Part shown: positions 39,750 to 47,858 of the stretch, piece by piece | How the letters are laid out: each line of letters starts with the position of its first letter | How positions within the stretch are numbered: position 1 is the first letter of the stretch | DNA from: Azotobacter vinelandii CA | GTDB taxonomy: Bacteria > Pseudomonadota > Gammaproteobacteria > Pseudomonadales > Pseudomonadaceae | Length of the DNA stretch: 64,000 bases | Reading direction: 5' to 3' | Assembly: GCF_000380335.1 (NCBI RefSeq) | Contig: NC_021149.1 | Coordinates: forward strand, 3,648,501-3,712,500 | The notes under the pieces: model-generated | What the model saw: the letters and a program-made list of their open reading frames with translations, nothing else | Database searches by the model: none | What the model was told of the DNA's origin: nothing | Translations under genes and position numbers: made by a program

Positions 39750-40402
39750 GCTATCGGAAACGGGTCGACGCCCAGCAGGCGCACATTCTCAGCCTGCGCC
39801 TGGCCCTGGGGCTCATGACCCTCCTGAGCCTGGCGCTCGCCTACGGCTGGTGGAAAGCCCCGCAGGAGCTGACCATCCACGTCCCGCCGGACCTGCGCTC
39901 GGGCAGCACGCGCAAGTGGTGGGAGGTTCCACCGGAGAGCGTCTACAGTTTCGCCCTCTACATCTTCCAGCAGATGAACCGCTGGCCGAAAGATGGCGAG
40001 GTCGACTACCAGGACAACATCCATCGACTGGATGCCTACCTCACCCCCGCCTGCAAGGCCTACCTGCAGAAGGACTACGAACTGCGGCGCAACGCCGGGG
40101 AGTTGCGCAAGCGTGAACGCGGCGTATTCGAGATTCCCGGCCGGGGCATCGGCGACGCGGGCGAACAACGCACCCTCGTGCACAGCATCAACGACTGGAC
40201 GGTCAACCTCGACATGGCCGCCGACGAGCATTACGGCGGCGAGCGCGTGAAGCGCGCGCTCGCGCGCTACCCGCTGCATATCGTTCGTGCCGATGTCGAT
40301 CCCGAGCAAAACCCGTTCGGCCTGCAGTGGGACTGCTACGGCGGAAACCCGCAGCGCATCGAGATCGAGCTGGATACGGCCGTCACGGGAGGCCGTCCAT
40401 GA
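39746..40402 (+). CDS. TIGR03746-family ICE protein (DUF2895, TraE/VirB8-like position)
   Basis: The protein has 218 residues. One N-terminal transmembrane helix (about 17-37) precedes a periplasmic domain with WKAPQELTIHVPPDLRSGSTRKWWEVPPESVYSFALYIFQQMNRWP and DYQDNIHRLDAYLTPACKAYLQKD, the core of TIGR03746/PFL_4703. Architecture and gene order resemble TraE/VirB8, an inner-membrane assembly factor. It is coupled to its neighbours by 4-bp overlaps. Confidence 0.9.
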   Translation: MSYRKRVDAQQAHILSLRLALGLMTLLSLALAYGWWKAPQELTIHVPPDLRSGSTRKWWEVPPESVYSFALYIFQQMNRWPKDGEVDYQDNIHRLDAYLTPACKAYLQKDYELRRNAGELRKRERGVFEIPGRGIGDAGEQRTLVHSINDWTVNLDMAADEHYGGERVKRALARYPLHIVRADVDPEQNPFGLQWDCYGGNPQRIEIELDTAVTGGRP

Positions 40403-41322
40403 AACAGCCAGGCCGCTGGGGAGGCGCCCTGCTCACCCTGTTCGCCCTGACCGCCCAGGCGGTGGAAATCCAGCGCTGGGAGCGCCTCCCCCTCGCCGTC
40501 CCCCTGCTCGTTGGCCAGGAGCGGATCGTGTTCGTCGACCAGAACGTCCGGGTCGGCATGCCGCCCGACCTGGTCGGAAAACTGCGCGTCCAGAGCACCG
40601 GCGGAGCCCTCTACCTCCTGGCCCAGGAGGCGATCCTCCCCACGCGGCTGCAACTGCAGAACGTCGCCAACGGCGAGATCATGCTGGTGGACATCGCCGC
40701 CACGCCGGCCCAGGCCGACCAGCCCGGCCTGGAGCCGGTGAAAATCGTCGCCGGCGACAACACCCCTTCCCGTTACGGCCAGCAGACCGTTGCCAGATCC
40801 CGCAGCACGGCATCCCGCAACACGGCGGCTCAGGACACGTCACCGGAGCAGGACGACCAGGAGCAAGAGGCGCCGGCCACCCCCAAACGGGAAACGCCCA
40901 TTCCGGTGGTTCTGACCCGCTATGCGGCGCAGATGCTGTATGCGCCACTGCGTACCGTGGAGCCGGTCGAGGGAATAGCCCAGGCGCGCGTCGAGCGGCG
41001 CCTGGACCTGAGCACCCTGCTGCCGGTTCTGCCAGTCGAAGCCACCGTTCTCGGGGCATGGCGGCTGGATGGTTTCCGGGTGACGGCGGTGAAACTGCGC
41101 AACGCCGGCGCACAGCCGGTTTCGCTGGACCCTCGCGAGCTGATGGGCGACTTCGTCGCGGCGACCTTCCAGCACCCGTACCTCGACGGTCGCGGCAACG
41201 CGACCGACACGACGACGCTCTACCTGGTCACCCGGGGCAAGAGCCTGGCCGAGTCCCTGCTGCCGGCTGCCGTCGGCCAGATAGATCCCCGAGGAGGCCG
41301 GCATGGCGACGCTGAGCAGTAA
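40399..41322 (+). CDS. TIGR03749-family ICE protein (DUF3438, TraK/VirB9-like position)
   Basis: The protein has 307 residues. A signal peptide (to about residue 21) is followed by WERLPLAVPLLVGQERIVFVDQNVRVGMPPDL. A low-complexity Ser/Thr/Gln linker (about 125-165) and a C-terminal beta domain (LLPVEATVLGAWRLDGFRVTAVKLRN-like, ending with FQHPYLDGRGNATDTTTLYLVTRGKS) complete it. It matches TIGR03749 and occupies the secretin-like TraK/VirB9 slot. Its 3' end overlaps the next gene by 20 bp. Confidence 0.9.
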   Translation: MKQPGRWGGALLTLFALTAQAVEIQRWERLPLAVPLLVGQERIVFVDQNVRVGMPPDLVGKLRVQSTGGALYLLAQEAILPTRLQLQNVANGEIMLVDIAATPAQADQPGLEPVKIVAGDNTPSRYGQQTVARSRSTASRNTAAQDTSPEQDDQEQEAPATPKRETPIPVVLTRYAAQMLYAPLRTVEPVEGIAQARVERRLDLSTLLPVLPVEATVLGAWRLDGFRVTAVKLRNAGAQPVSLDPRELMGDFVAATFQHPYLDGRGNATDTTTLYLVTRGKSLAESLLPAAVGQIDPRGGRHGDAEQ

Positions 41323-42790
41323 TCCGCTGCTGAAGTGGCTGGCGGCGCCCTTCGTGATCCTCGCGGTCGTCATCGCGATCTCGGCCACTAAACGCAACGA
41401 CGACCCGGCGTCGGGCGAAGCGACCCCGAAGATCGGCGCCGGCCAAGCCGAAGCGCTGGGGGTCGACGGCGATACCCCCGGCGATACCCTGCGCACCGTC
41501 GTGGCCGAAAGCCGGCAACTGAAGGATCAGATCACCCAGGCCCTGCAGCAGAACAACGAGTTGAAACAGCAGAACGACGAGTTGATGACCCGCCTGAAGA
41601 ACATCGATCAGACCGTCGAGCAACGCCTGGGCGCCGCCCAGCAGCAAGCCCGCGAGCAAAGCCAGGGCGTGCTCGACAACCTGCAAAAGCAGTTGGACAC
41701 CCTGACGCGCCAAGGCGCCGACCTCGGCGGCACGGCCGGCAGCGACCTGCCGGTCGGCTTCGGGGTTCAGCCGGGCGATGGCCAGGCGTTCCAGCCCGCC
41801 GCGAAGCCGGATCTCGTCTGGATCGAACCGCAGGACGCCACCGCCCTGGACGCCAATGGCCAGCCGCTCGCGGCCGGATCGAGCCAGACGGCGAGCGGCT
41901 TCAGCTTCCCGTCGAGCTTCGGCCAGGGTCTCGACCGTGGCCAGAACATCCTCGACACCAGCGCCCGCAGCGTGGGCGGGGAGATCTCCCCGCAAGACGC
42001 CCGCAAGCAGGTTCGCAAGACCTACACCCTGCCCCAGAACTCCACCCTCCTGGGCTCGGTCGCCCTGTCGGCGCTGATCGGCCGGGTACCGGTCGACGGC
42101 ACGGTCAACGACCCGTATCCCTTCAAGGTCCTGATCGGTGCGGACAACCTCGCCGCCAACGGCATCGAGCTGCCCCACGTCGCCGGCGCCGTGGCCACCG
42201 GCACCGCCTCCGGAGACTGGACGCTGTCGTGCGTGCGCGGGCAGATCCGCAGCCTGACCTTCGTCTTCGACGACGGCACGGTACGGACGTTTCCGGCCCC
42301 GGCCGAAGAGGCGAACGACAGCCAGAACGACAACCAGGCCAGCAGCGGCGACCCGCAATCCATCCAGGGTGGCCTGGGCTGGATCAGCGATTCTTACGGC
42401 ATCCCCTGCATCAGCGGAGAACGCCGTTCGAACGCCAAGGAGTACCTGACCACCCAGTCACTGATCACCGCCGCCGGCGCCGGCATGGCCAAGCTGCTCG
42501 ATGCCGACGAGAACAGCAGCTCGACCGTGTTCAGCAGCAACGGCGCCTCGTTCGGTACGACCGGCTCCTCCGGCAATTCGGCCATCGGCTCCATCCTGTC
42601 CGGCGGCGTGAGCGATATCCGCGCCTGGATGGGCAAGTTGTACGGCGAGGCCTTCGCCGCCGTCTACGTGCAGCCCAGAGCGAAGGTCGCCGTCCACCTC
42701 ACGCAGCAGTTGGCCATCGACTACGAACTCAAGGGCTGCAAGGTCGATTTCAACGCGGGAGCCTCCCATGTATCTGCACACCTCGACTGA
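41303..42790 (+). CDS. TIGR03752-family ICE protein (TraB/VirB10-like)
   Basis: The protein has 495 residues. One N-terminal transmembrane helix (about 10-29) is followed by a long Gln-rich coiled coil (residues about 70-140). The C-terminal beta-barrel-like domain contains LLGSVALSALIGRVPVDGTVNDPYPFKVLIG and GGLGWISDSYGIPCISGERRSNAKEYL. This is the layout of TraB/VirB10 proteins, which span from inner to outer membrane. It overlaps both neighbours by about 20 bp. Confidence 0.9.
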   Translation: MATLSSNPLLKWLAAPFVILAVVIAISATKRNDDPASGEATPKIGAGQAEALGVDGDTPGDTLRTVVAESRQLKDQITQALQQNNELKQQNDELMTRLKNIDQTVEQRLGAAQQQAREQSQGVLDNLQKQLDTLTRQGADLGGTAGSDLPVGFGVQPGDGQAFQPAAKPDLVWIEPQDATALDANGQPLAAGSSQTASGFSFPSSFGQGLDRGQNILDTSARSVGGEISPQDARKQVRKTYTLPQNSTLLGSVALSALIGRVPVDGTVNDPYPFKVLIGADNLAANGIELPHVAGAVATGTASGDWTLSCVRGQIRSLTFVFDDGTVRTFPAPAEEANDSQNDNQASSGDPQSIQGGLGWISDSYGIPCISGERRSNAKEYLTTQSLITAAGAGMAKLLDADENSSSTVFSSNGASFGTTGSSGNSAIGSILSGGVSDIRAWMGKLYGEAFAAVYVQPRAKVAVHLTQQLAIDYELKGCKVDFNAGASHVSAHLD

Positions 42791-43214
42791 GCGCCGCTTC
42801 CTGGCAGGTGCCTGGCTGACGCTGGCCTTGCTCGGCATCGGCGGTTGCTCCACCAACAAGGACAAATTGCTGCCCCACGGCGCCACCGACATGCTGGACG
42901 TCTGGCAACAAGGGACCACCGGCAGTGCCGGCAGCGCGAGCGGCCGGATGCTGCTCGACGCCCGCCAGGCCCTGCGCCGGCCGCTGGAGCCACGGCAAGC
43001 GGCAGCCCGCAACGACAATGCGGCCTTCACCCGGACAGCCGAGAACGAGATCCACAGCCAGTTCAAGCGTCTGCCCAATCCCGACCTGGTCATGTACGTG
43101 TTCCCGCACCTGGCCGGCTCCGATCCGGTGCCGGTACCGGGCTACACGACCGTATTCCCGCTCTACCAGCGGGTGCAGTACGCCATGCCCGGCGAGCGGA
43201 CGGAGGACTACTGA
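42768..43214 (+). CDS. TIGR03751-family conjugal-transfer lipoprotein (VirB7/TraV-like)
   Basis: The protein has 148 residues. The signal peptide ends at the lipobox LGIGGC (Cys27), and the mature part contains FKRLPNPDLVMYVFPHLAGSDPVPVPGYTTVFPLYQRVQYA, the conserved TIGR03751 block. It probably anchors the outer-membrane core complex with the TraK- and TraB-like proteins. Its TGA shares one base with the next ATG. Confidence 0.92.
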   Translation: MYLHTSTERRFLAGAWLTLALLGIGGCSTNKDKLLPHGATDMLDVWQQGTTGSAGSASGRMLLDARQALRRPLEPRQAAARNDNAAFTRTAENEIHSQFKRLPNPDLVMYVFPHLAGSDPVPVPGYTTVFPLYQRVQYAMPGERTEDY

Positions 43215-46135
43215 TGGGCCTCTTCGAACGATTCCGCGGCCGCGCCCGGATGGCGGAGAAAGTCGAGCCCGAGGTCCAGATCGCCGACGTCGCTCAAGAG
43301 AGTCATGAGGCTCATGAGGCTCATGAGGCTCCCGACATCGAGAGGATCGAAGCCGCCACCGAGCGCCATCTCGAACGGCTGACCCGCCTCGGCATCCCCG
43401 ATCCGACGGACTGGCGAGATCCCGGCAAACGCCCGGCGACCCAGGCGGACGTCGCCAGGCTCTACGAGGTGGCGCCCTCCTTCGTCGACCTGTTGCCCTG
43501 GGTGGAATACCTGCCGGACGAGCAGGCGATGCTCCTCGAGGACGGCCATTCGTGGGCAGCCTTCTTCGAACTGACGCCGATCGGCACCGAAGGGCGCGAC
43601 CCGGCCTGGCTGCGGATGGTTCGGGACGCCCTGGAAAACGCCCTGCAGGACAGTTTCGATGAACTCGACAGCTCGCCGTGGGTGGTACAGATGTATGCCC
43701 AGGACGAAACCAACTTCGACGATTACCTGCAGTCCCTGCGCAACTACATCCAGCCCAGGGCCGCGGGGAGCGACTTCACCGAGGTCTACCTGGCGTTGTT
43801 CAAGCGGCATCTGGAGGCGATCGCCAAGCCCGGCGGATTGTTCGAAGACACGGCCGTCAGCCAGTTGCCCTGGCGCGGCCAGCAGCGCCGGGTCCGCCTG
43901 GTGGTCTACCGCCGCGTCCAGGTATCGGACATGGTCGTGCGTGGCCAGGCGCCCGCCCCCTATCTCGCGGTGATCTGCGATCGCCTGGTCGGTGCCCTGG
44001 CCAACGCCGGCGTGGTCGCCAGACGCATGGATGGCCAGGCCGTGCGCACCTGGCTCGTCCACTGGTTCAATCCCCGCCCCGACCACCTGGGCGCGACGGA
44101 TGCCGACATCCGCCGCTTCCTCGAACTGGTCTGCCAAGCCCCGGAGGGACTCTCCGAAGACGACTTGCCGCTGGCCAGCGGCACCGACTTCGCCCAGAAC
44201 CTCTTCTACCGGGAACCGCAGTCCAGCACGCCCAAAGGGCTCTGGTATTTCGATGCGATGCCGCATCGCGTGGTGGTCGTCGACCGGCTGCGCGATGCGC
44301 CGAAGACCGGCCACCTGACCGGCGAGACCCGCAAGAGCGATGCCTACAACGCCCTGTTCGACCGCCTGCCGGAAGACACCGTGCTCTGCCTCACGATGGT
44401 CGCCACGCCCCAGGACCTGCTGGAAGGCCACCTGGAACAGCTCTCGAAGAAAGCGGTGGGCGATACGCAGGCCTCGATCCACACGCGCGACGATGTGGAG
44501 CACGTCCGCACACTGCTCGGCCGCAAGCACAAGCTCTATCGGGGGAACCTCGCCTTCTATCTGCGGGGGACAGACCACAGGCAGCTCGACGAACGGACCA
44601 CCCAGCTCAGCAACGCCCTGCTCGGTGCCGGCATGTCGCCGGTCCAGCCGCAGGACGAGGTCGCCCCGCTGAACAGTTACCTGCGCTGGCTGCCCTGCAA
44701 CTTCGACCCCAACGAGCGGCATGCCCTGGACTGGTACGTCCAGTTCATGTTCGTCCAGCACATCGCGAATCTGGCACCGATCTGGGGACGCTCGACGGGC
44801 ACCGGCCACCCCGGTGTCACCCTGTTCAACCGCGGTGGCGCGCCGGTCACCTTCGACCCGCTGAACCGCCTCGATCGCCAGATGAATGCCCACCTGTTCA
44901 TCTTCGGTCCGACCGGCTCGGGCAAATCGGCTTCGGCGACCAACATCCTCAGCCAGGTCATCGCGATCTACCGGCCTCGCCTGTTCATCGTCGAGGCGGG
45001 CAACAGCTTCGGCCTGCTGGGCGAGTTCGCGAAAAACCTGGGGCTCAGCGTGAACCGCGCGCGTCTCGCTCCCGGTTCGGGCGTCAACCTGGCGCCCTTC
45101 GCCGATGCGATCAAGCTCATCGAAGCCCCCGGCAAGACGAAGGTCCTGGACATGGAGGCCTCCGACGATCACCTGGCCGACACCGAGGACGAGCAGCGGG
45201 ACATCCTCGGCGAGATGGAAATCACCGCCCGCCTGATGGTCACCGGCGGGGAGGCGAAAGAGGACGCGCGACTGACGCGCGCCGACCGCAGCGCCCTGCG
45301 CCAGTGCATCCTGGACGCGGCCAAGACCTGCTCCGAGCAGGGAAAGACCGTCCTCCCGGAGGATGTGCGCGATGCTCTGCGCCGCATGGCGGCCGACGAG
45401 AAAATACTTGAACCCCGGCGCAATCGCCTGATGGAAATGGCCGAGGCCATGTCCATGTTCTGCATGGGCGCCGAAGGCGAAATGTTCAACCGGCCGGGCA
45501 GCCCCTGGCCCGAGGCGGACCTCACCATCGTCGACCTGGCGACCTACGCCCGCGAAGGCTACGAAGCGCAGATGGCCATCGCCTACATCTCGCTGCTCAA
45601 CACGGTGAACAACATCGCCGAGCGCGACCAGTTCAAGGGGCGGCCGCTGATCTTCTTCACCGACGAAGGCCACATCCAGCTCAAGGTGCCGCTGCTCTCT
45701 CCCTACGCGGTCAAGATCACCAAGATGTGGCGCAAGCTCGGCGCCTGGTTCTGGATGGCCACCCAGAACGTGGACGACGTCCCCCCGGAGGCCTCCGCCC
45801 TGCTGAACATGATCGAGTGGTGGATCTGCCTGAACATGCCGCCGGACGAGGTGGAGAAGATCGCCAGGTTCCGCGAACTGACGCCGGCGCAGAAGGCGAT
45901 GATGCTCTCGGCCCGCAAGGAGAACGGCAAGTTCACCGAAGGCGTCGTGCTCGCCAAGCGCCTCGAACTGCTGTTCCGGGTGGTTCCGCCCAGCCTGTAC
46001 CTGGCGCTCGCGATGACCGAGCCGGAAGAAAAAAAGCAGCGCTACGACATCATGATGGCCAAGGGCTGCGACGAACTCGGCGCCGCCCTGGAAGTCGCCG
46101 CCGACCTGGACCGCAAACGCGGCATCACCTCCTGA
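43214..46135 (+). CDS. TIGR03744-family VirB4/TraC-type conjugative ATPase
   Basis: The protein has 973 residues. Walker A is IFGPTGSGKSASA near residue 565 and Walker B is PLIFFTDEGH near 812; a KMWRKLGAWFWMATQN sensor segment follows. These identify a T4SS motor of the VirB4/TraC family that powers pilus and channel assembly at the inner membrane. The N-terminal cytoplasmic domain (VAPSFVDLLPWVEYLPDEQAMLLEDGHSWAAFFELTP) is intact. Residues 31-39 are a HEAHEAHEA tract made by three 9-bp repeats. No frameshift is seen. Confidence 0.95.
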   Translation: MGLFERFRGRARMAEKVEPEVQIADVAQESHEAHEAHEAPDIERIEAATERHLERLTRLGIPDPTDWRDPGKRPATQADVARLYEVAPSFVDLLPWVEYLPDEQAMLLEDGHSWAAFFELTPIGTEGRDPAWLRMVRDALENALQDSFDELDSSPWVVQMYAQDETNFDDYLQSLRNYIQPRAAGSDFTEVYLALFKRHLEAIAKPGGLFEDTAVSQLPWRGQQRRVRLVVYRRVQVSDMVVRGQAPAPYLAVICDRLVGALANAGVVARRMDGQAVRTWLVHWFNPRPDHLGATDADIRRFLELVCQAPEGLSEDDLPLASGTDFAQNLFYREPQSSTPKGLWYFDAMPHRVVVVDRLRDAPKTGHLTGETRKSDAYNALFDRLPEDTVLCLTMVATPQDLLEGHLEQLSKKAVGDTQASIHTRDDVEHVRTLLGRKHKLYRGNLAFYLRGTDHRQLDERTTQLSNALLGAGMSPVQPQDEVAPLNSYLRWLPCNFDPNERHALDWYVQFMFVQHIANLAPIWGRSTGTGHPGVTLFNRGGAPVTFDPLNRLDRQMNAHLFIFGPTGSGKSASATNILSQVIAIYRPRLFIVEAGNSFGLLGEFAKNLGLSVNRARLAPGSGVNLAPFADAIKLIEAPGKTKVLDMEASDDHLADTEDEQRDILGEMEITARLMVTGGEAKEDARLTRADRSALRQCILDAAKTCSEQGKTVLPEDVRDALRRMAADEKILEPRRNRLMEMAEAMSMFCMGAEGEMFNRPGSPWPEADLTIVDLATYAREGYEAQMAIAYISLLNTVNNIAERDQFKGRPLIFFTDEGHIQLKVPLLSPYAVKITKMWRKLGAWFWMATQNVDDVPPEASALLNMIEWWICLNMPPDEVEKIARFRELTPAQKAMMLSARKENGKFTEGVVLAKRLELLFRVVPPSLYLALAMTEPEEKKQRYDIMMAKGCDELGAALEVAADLDRKRGITS

Positions 46136-46178
46136 CCCATCCCCTCCACACACTATCGACGGCACCGGAGCGCCCGGC

Positions 46179-46478
46179 ATGAGAGCACTCAATTCCCTGA
46201 CCCAGAACCTGATCGAAAGCCTGATCCAGTTGCTGAAACAACCCGGCCAGGACGCCTTGCAGACCCTCGCGGTCTGCGCCCCCGCCCTGATCGAGCAACT
46301 GCAGCAGATCCAGGAGCGCGCGGTCGACCGCCGCGATATCGGCCCCCAGATCAAGGCCGCCCTGGACGAATGGCTGCAACAGCATCCCCAACCGGACACG
46401 GCCGAGGCTGCGTTGATGGAAGCCCTGCGCAGACAGGCACTCATCCCCCTTCTGGCAGTACCGGGAACGCCCAAATGA
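46179..46478 (+). CDS. Small helical protein of the ICE transfer operon
   Basis: The protein has 99 residues, rich in Leu, Gln and Ala and predicted all-helical (LTQNLIESLIQLLKQPGQDALQTLAVCAPALIEQLQQIQERAVDRRDIGPQIK). I recognise no domain. It lies between the VirB4-like ATPase and the DsbA-like gene and overlaps the latter as ATGA, so it belongs to the operon. Confidence 0.75.
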   Translation: MRALNSLTQNLIESLIQLLKQPGQDALQTLAVCAPALIEQLQQIQERAVDRRDIGPQIKAALDEWLQQHPQPDTAEAALMEALRRQALIPLLAVPGTPK

Positions 46479-47200
46479 AGGGAGAGAGGCTTTCGAAACG
46501 GCACACCGGGGTCAAGGGCCCCCAATGGAACTGGGTCGAGGACTGCCTGGTGCCCCTGCTCCTGGTCGTAGCGCTGCTGGGGACGGTGGCGATCCTCGCC
46601 TACCTCCACCAGGAGGCAACGCGCTCCGAAACAGGCCCGTGGCCTCTGGGCGAGCCCGACGCCCGCTGGACGATCACCGAATACGCGGACCTGGAATGCC
46701 CGTACTGCAAGACCTACACGCCAGACCTGAAGCGCTGGGTAGGCCGGCATCCGCAGGTGAACCTGCAGTGGCATCACGTTCCCCTGCCGGGGCATGGCCA
46801 GGCTGCCGTTCACGAAGCCCGGCTGGTCCAGTGCGCCGGCGTCCATGGCGGCCGGGAGGCCTTCTGGACGGCCATCGACCAGGTCCTCGCGAGGACCGGC
46901 AGCAACGGACTCGGCTTCACCGGCCCGTTGGACGTGCCCAACGTCAAACCCGATGTCCTGGAGCTGTGCGCGGACACCGATCCGGGCATCGCCCTGCTGG
47001 TCGAGCAGCAGCGGATCGAGGCGAAAAAGCGCGGCATCCAGGCCACCCCGAGCGTGGAGATCACCGACAACCGCAGCGGGCGCTCCCTGACGCTGGAAGG
47101 ACCAGCCGACGAGGCGACCCTGCTGTCGGCCATGGACTGGCTCGATCGGCAGGCGTCGGTTGGTTCCGAACCGCCGGGTGCGAATGGCGGGAATCCCTGA
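46475..47200 (+). CDS. DsbA-like thioredoxin-fold protein (conjugation)
   Basis: The protein has 241 residues. A membrane anchor (about 26-43) is followed by a periplasmic thioredoxin fold. The active site is DLEC75-PYC78-KTY, the helical insert contains VQCAGVHGGREAFWTAIDQVLA, and the cis-Pro loop reads GIQATPSVEI. A DsbA/DsbG-like isomerase is a normal member of this transfer cluster and probably folds the Cys-rich TIGR03756 protein. It is the last gene before the operon is interrupted. Confidence 0.9.
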   Translation: MKGERLSKRHTGVKGPQWNWVEDCLVPLLLVVALLGTVAILAYLHQEATRSETGPWPLGEPDARWTITEYADLECPYCKTYTPDLKRWVGRHPQVNLQWHHVPLPGHGQAAVHEARLVQCAGVHGGREAFWTAIDQVLARTGSNGLGFTGPLDVPNVKPDVLELCADTDPGIALLVEQQRIEAKKRGIQATPSVEITDNRSGRSLTLEGPADEATLLSAMDWLDRQASVGSEPPGANGGNP

Positions 47201-47275
47201 TCTGGCCTGCTGGCCCTGCAGCAGGCGTACCGGAAACCAAGGAAGCATCATGGCCTACTCATTCAGTGCGCTTCT

Positions 47276-47858
47276 TCATTTCATAAACGGGAAGCTGCCT
47301 GAACTATAAGGTGACTTGGTCGGATCAATGGTGATGTCGAGAGCGACATCATCGTTGATCACGATGCGCAGCGGGAACGTCCTGGCGGTCATCTGCTCGC
47401 GCAACACGGCACGATCATCTGACAGACGAACTCCTGCAATCTCCCTCGAGGTGGCAGCAGCACCGTGCGGGCTCCGCACTTCGTGCTCTCGTGCTTAGCA
47501 CGAACGCGCAGATCGAGACCGCCGATGGGTAGCTTGGCTTGTTCTTGGTGGCTTCGACCAATTGACTCAGTTCGTGATAGGGGTTGTCCTTGTCGAGACC
47601 TTCGTCCAAAACCGCCGTCACATCGGCGGTCAGCCGCAGCGAGCCCTGTTCGAACAGGATGCCAGGCCTCCGTAAGGACGCTAGAGTCACCTCGTTCTGG
47701 AGGGAGCCGCATTTCGACAGGCCGTGAAGCACGCCCCCACATAGCCGCGCCCCGATCCTTGCCGGTCCGGTGCCAGTTTGTCGACCGCCCCACCGTCTAG
47801 CACGTCGCGAAGCTCATCAAGGCAGCGCTGAAGAGCCCGTCTCTGATCGATAGATCAT
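47276..47858 (-). pseudogene. Frameshifted partner of the protein kinase
   Basis: An ATG at 47858 overlaps the kinase stop (ATGA), but the frame is broken soon after. Protein-like segments continue in three frames: ALQRCLDELRDVLDGGAVDK; then LRRPGILFEQGSLRLTADVT with ELSQLVEATKNKPSYPSAVS; and finally RTFPLRIVINDDVALDITID with SPYSSGSFPFMK at the 3' end. Joining them needs at least two or three single-base shifts (about 47820, 47740 and 47500). It was probably a two-gene unit with the kinase. I do not recognise the family. Confidence 0.5.

Noticed and set aside
43304..43330. Short tandem repeats considered as a CRISPR fragment
   Set aside because: Nine-base repeats without spacers, inside a coding frame. 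No other regularly spaced repeat-spacer pattern was seen in the window.
43208..47251. A 1,347-codon open frame antisense to the VirB4-like ATPase and its neighbours
   Set aside because: It is a shadow produced by GC-rich codon bias. The plus-strand genes have Walker motifs, coupling and family matches; the antisense product is low-complexity and matches nothing.
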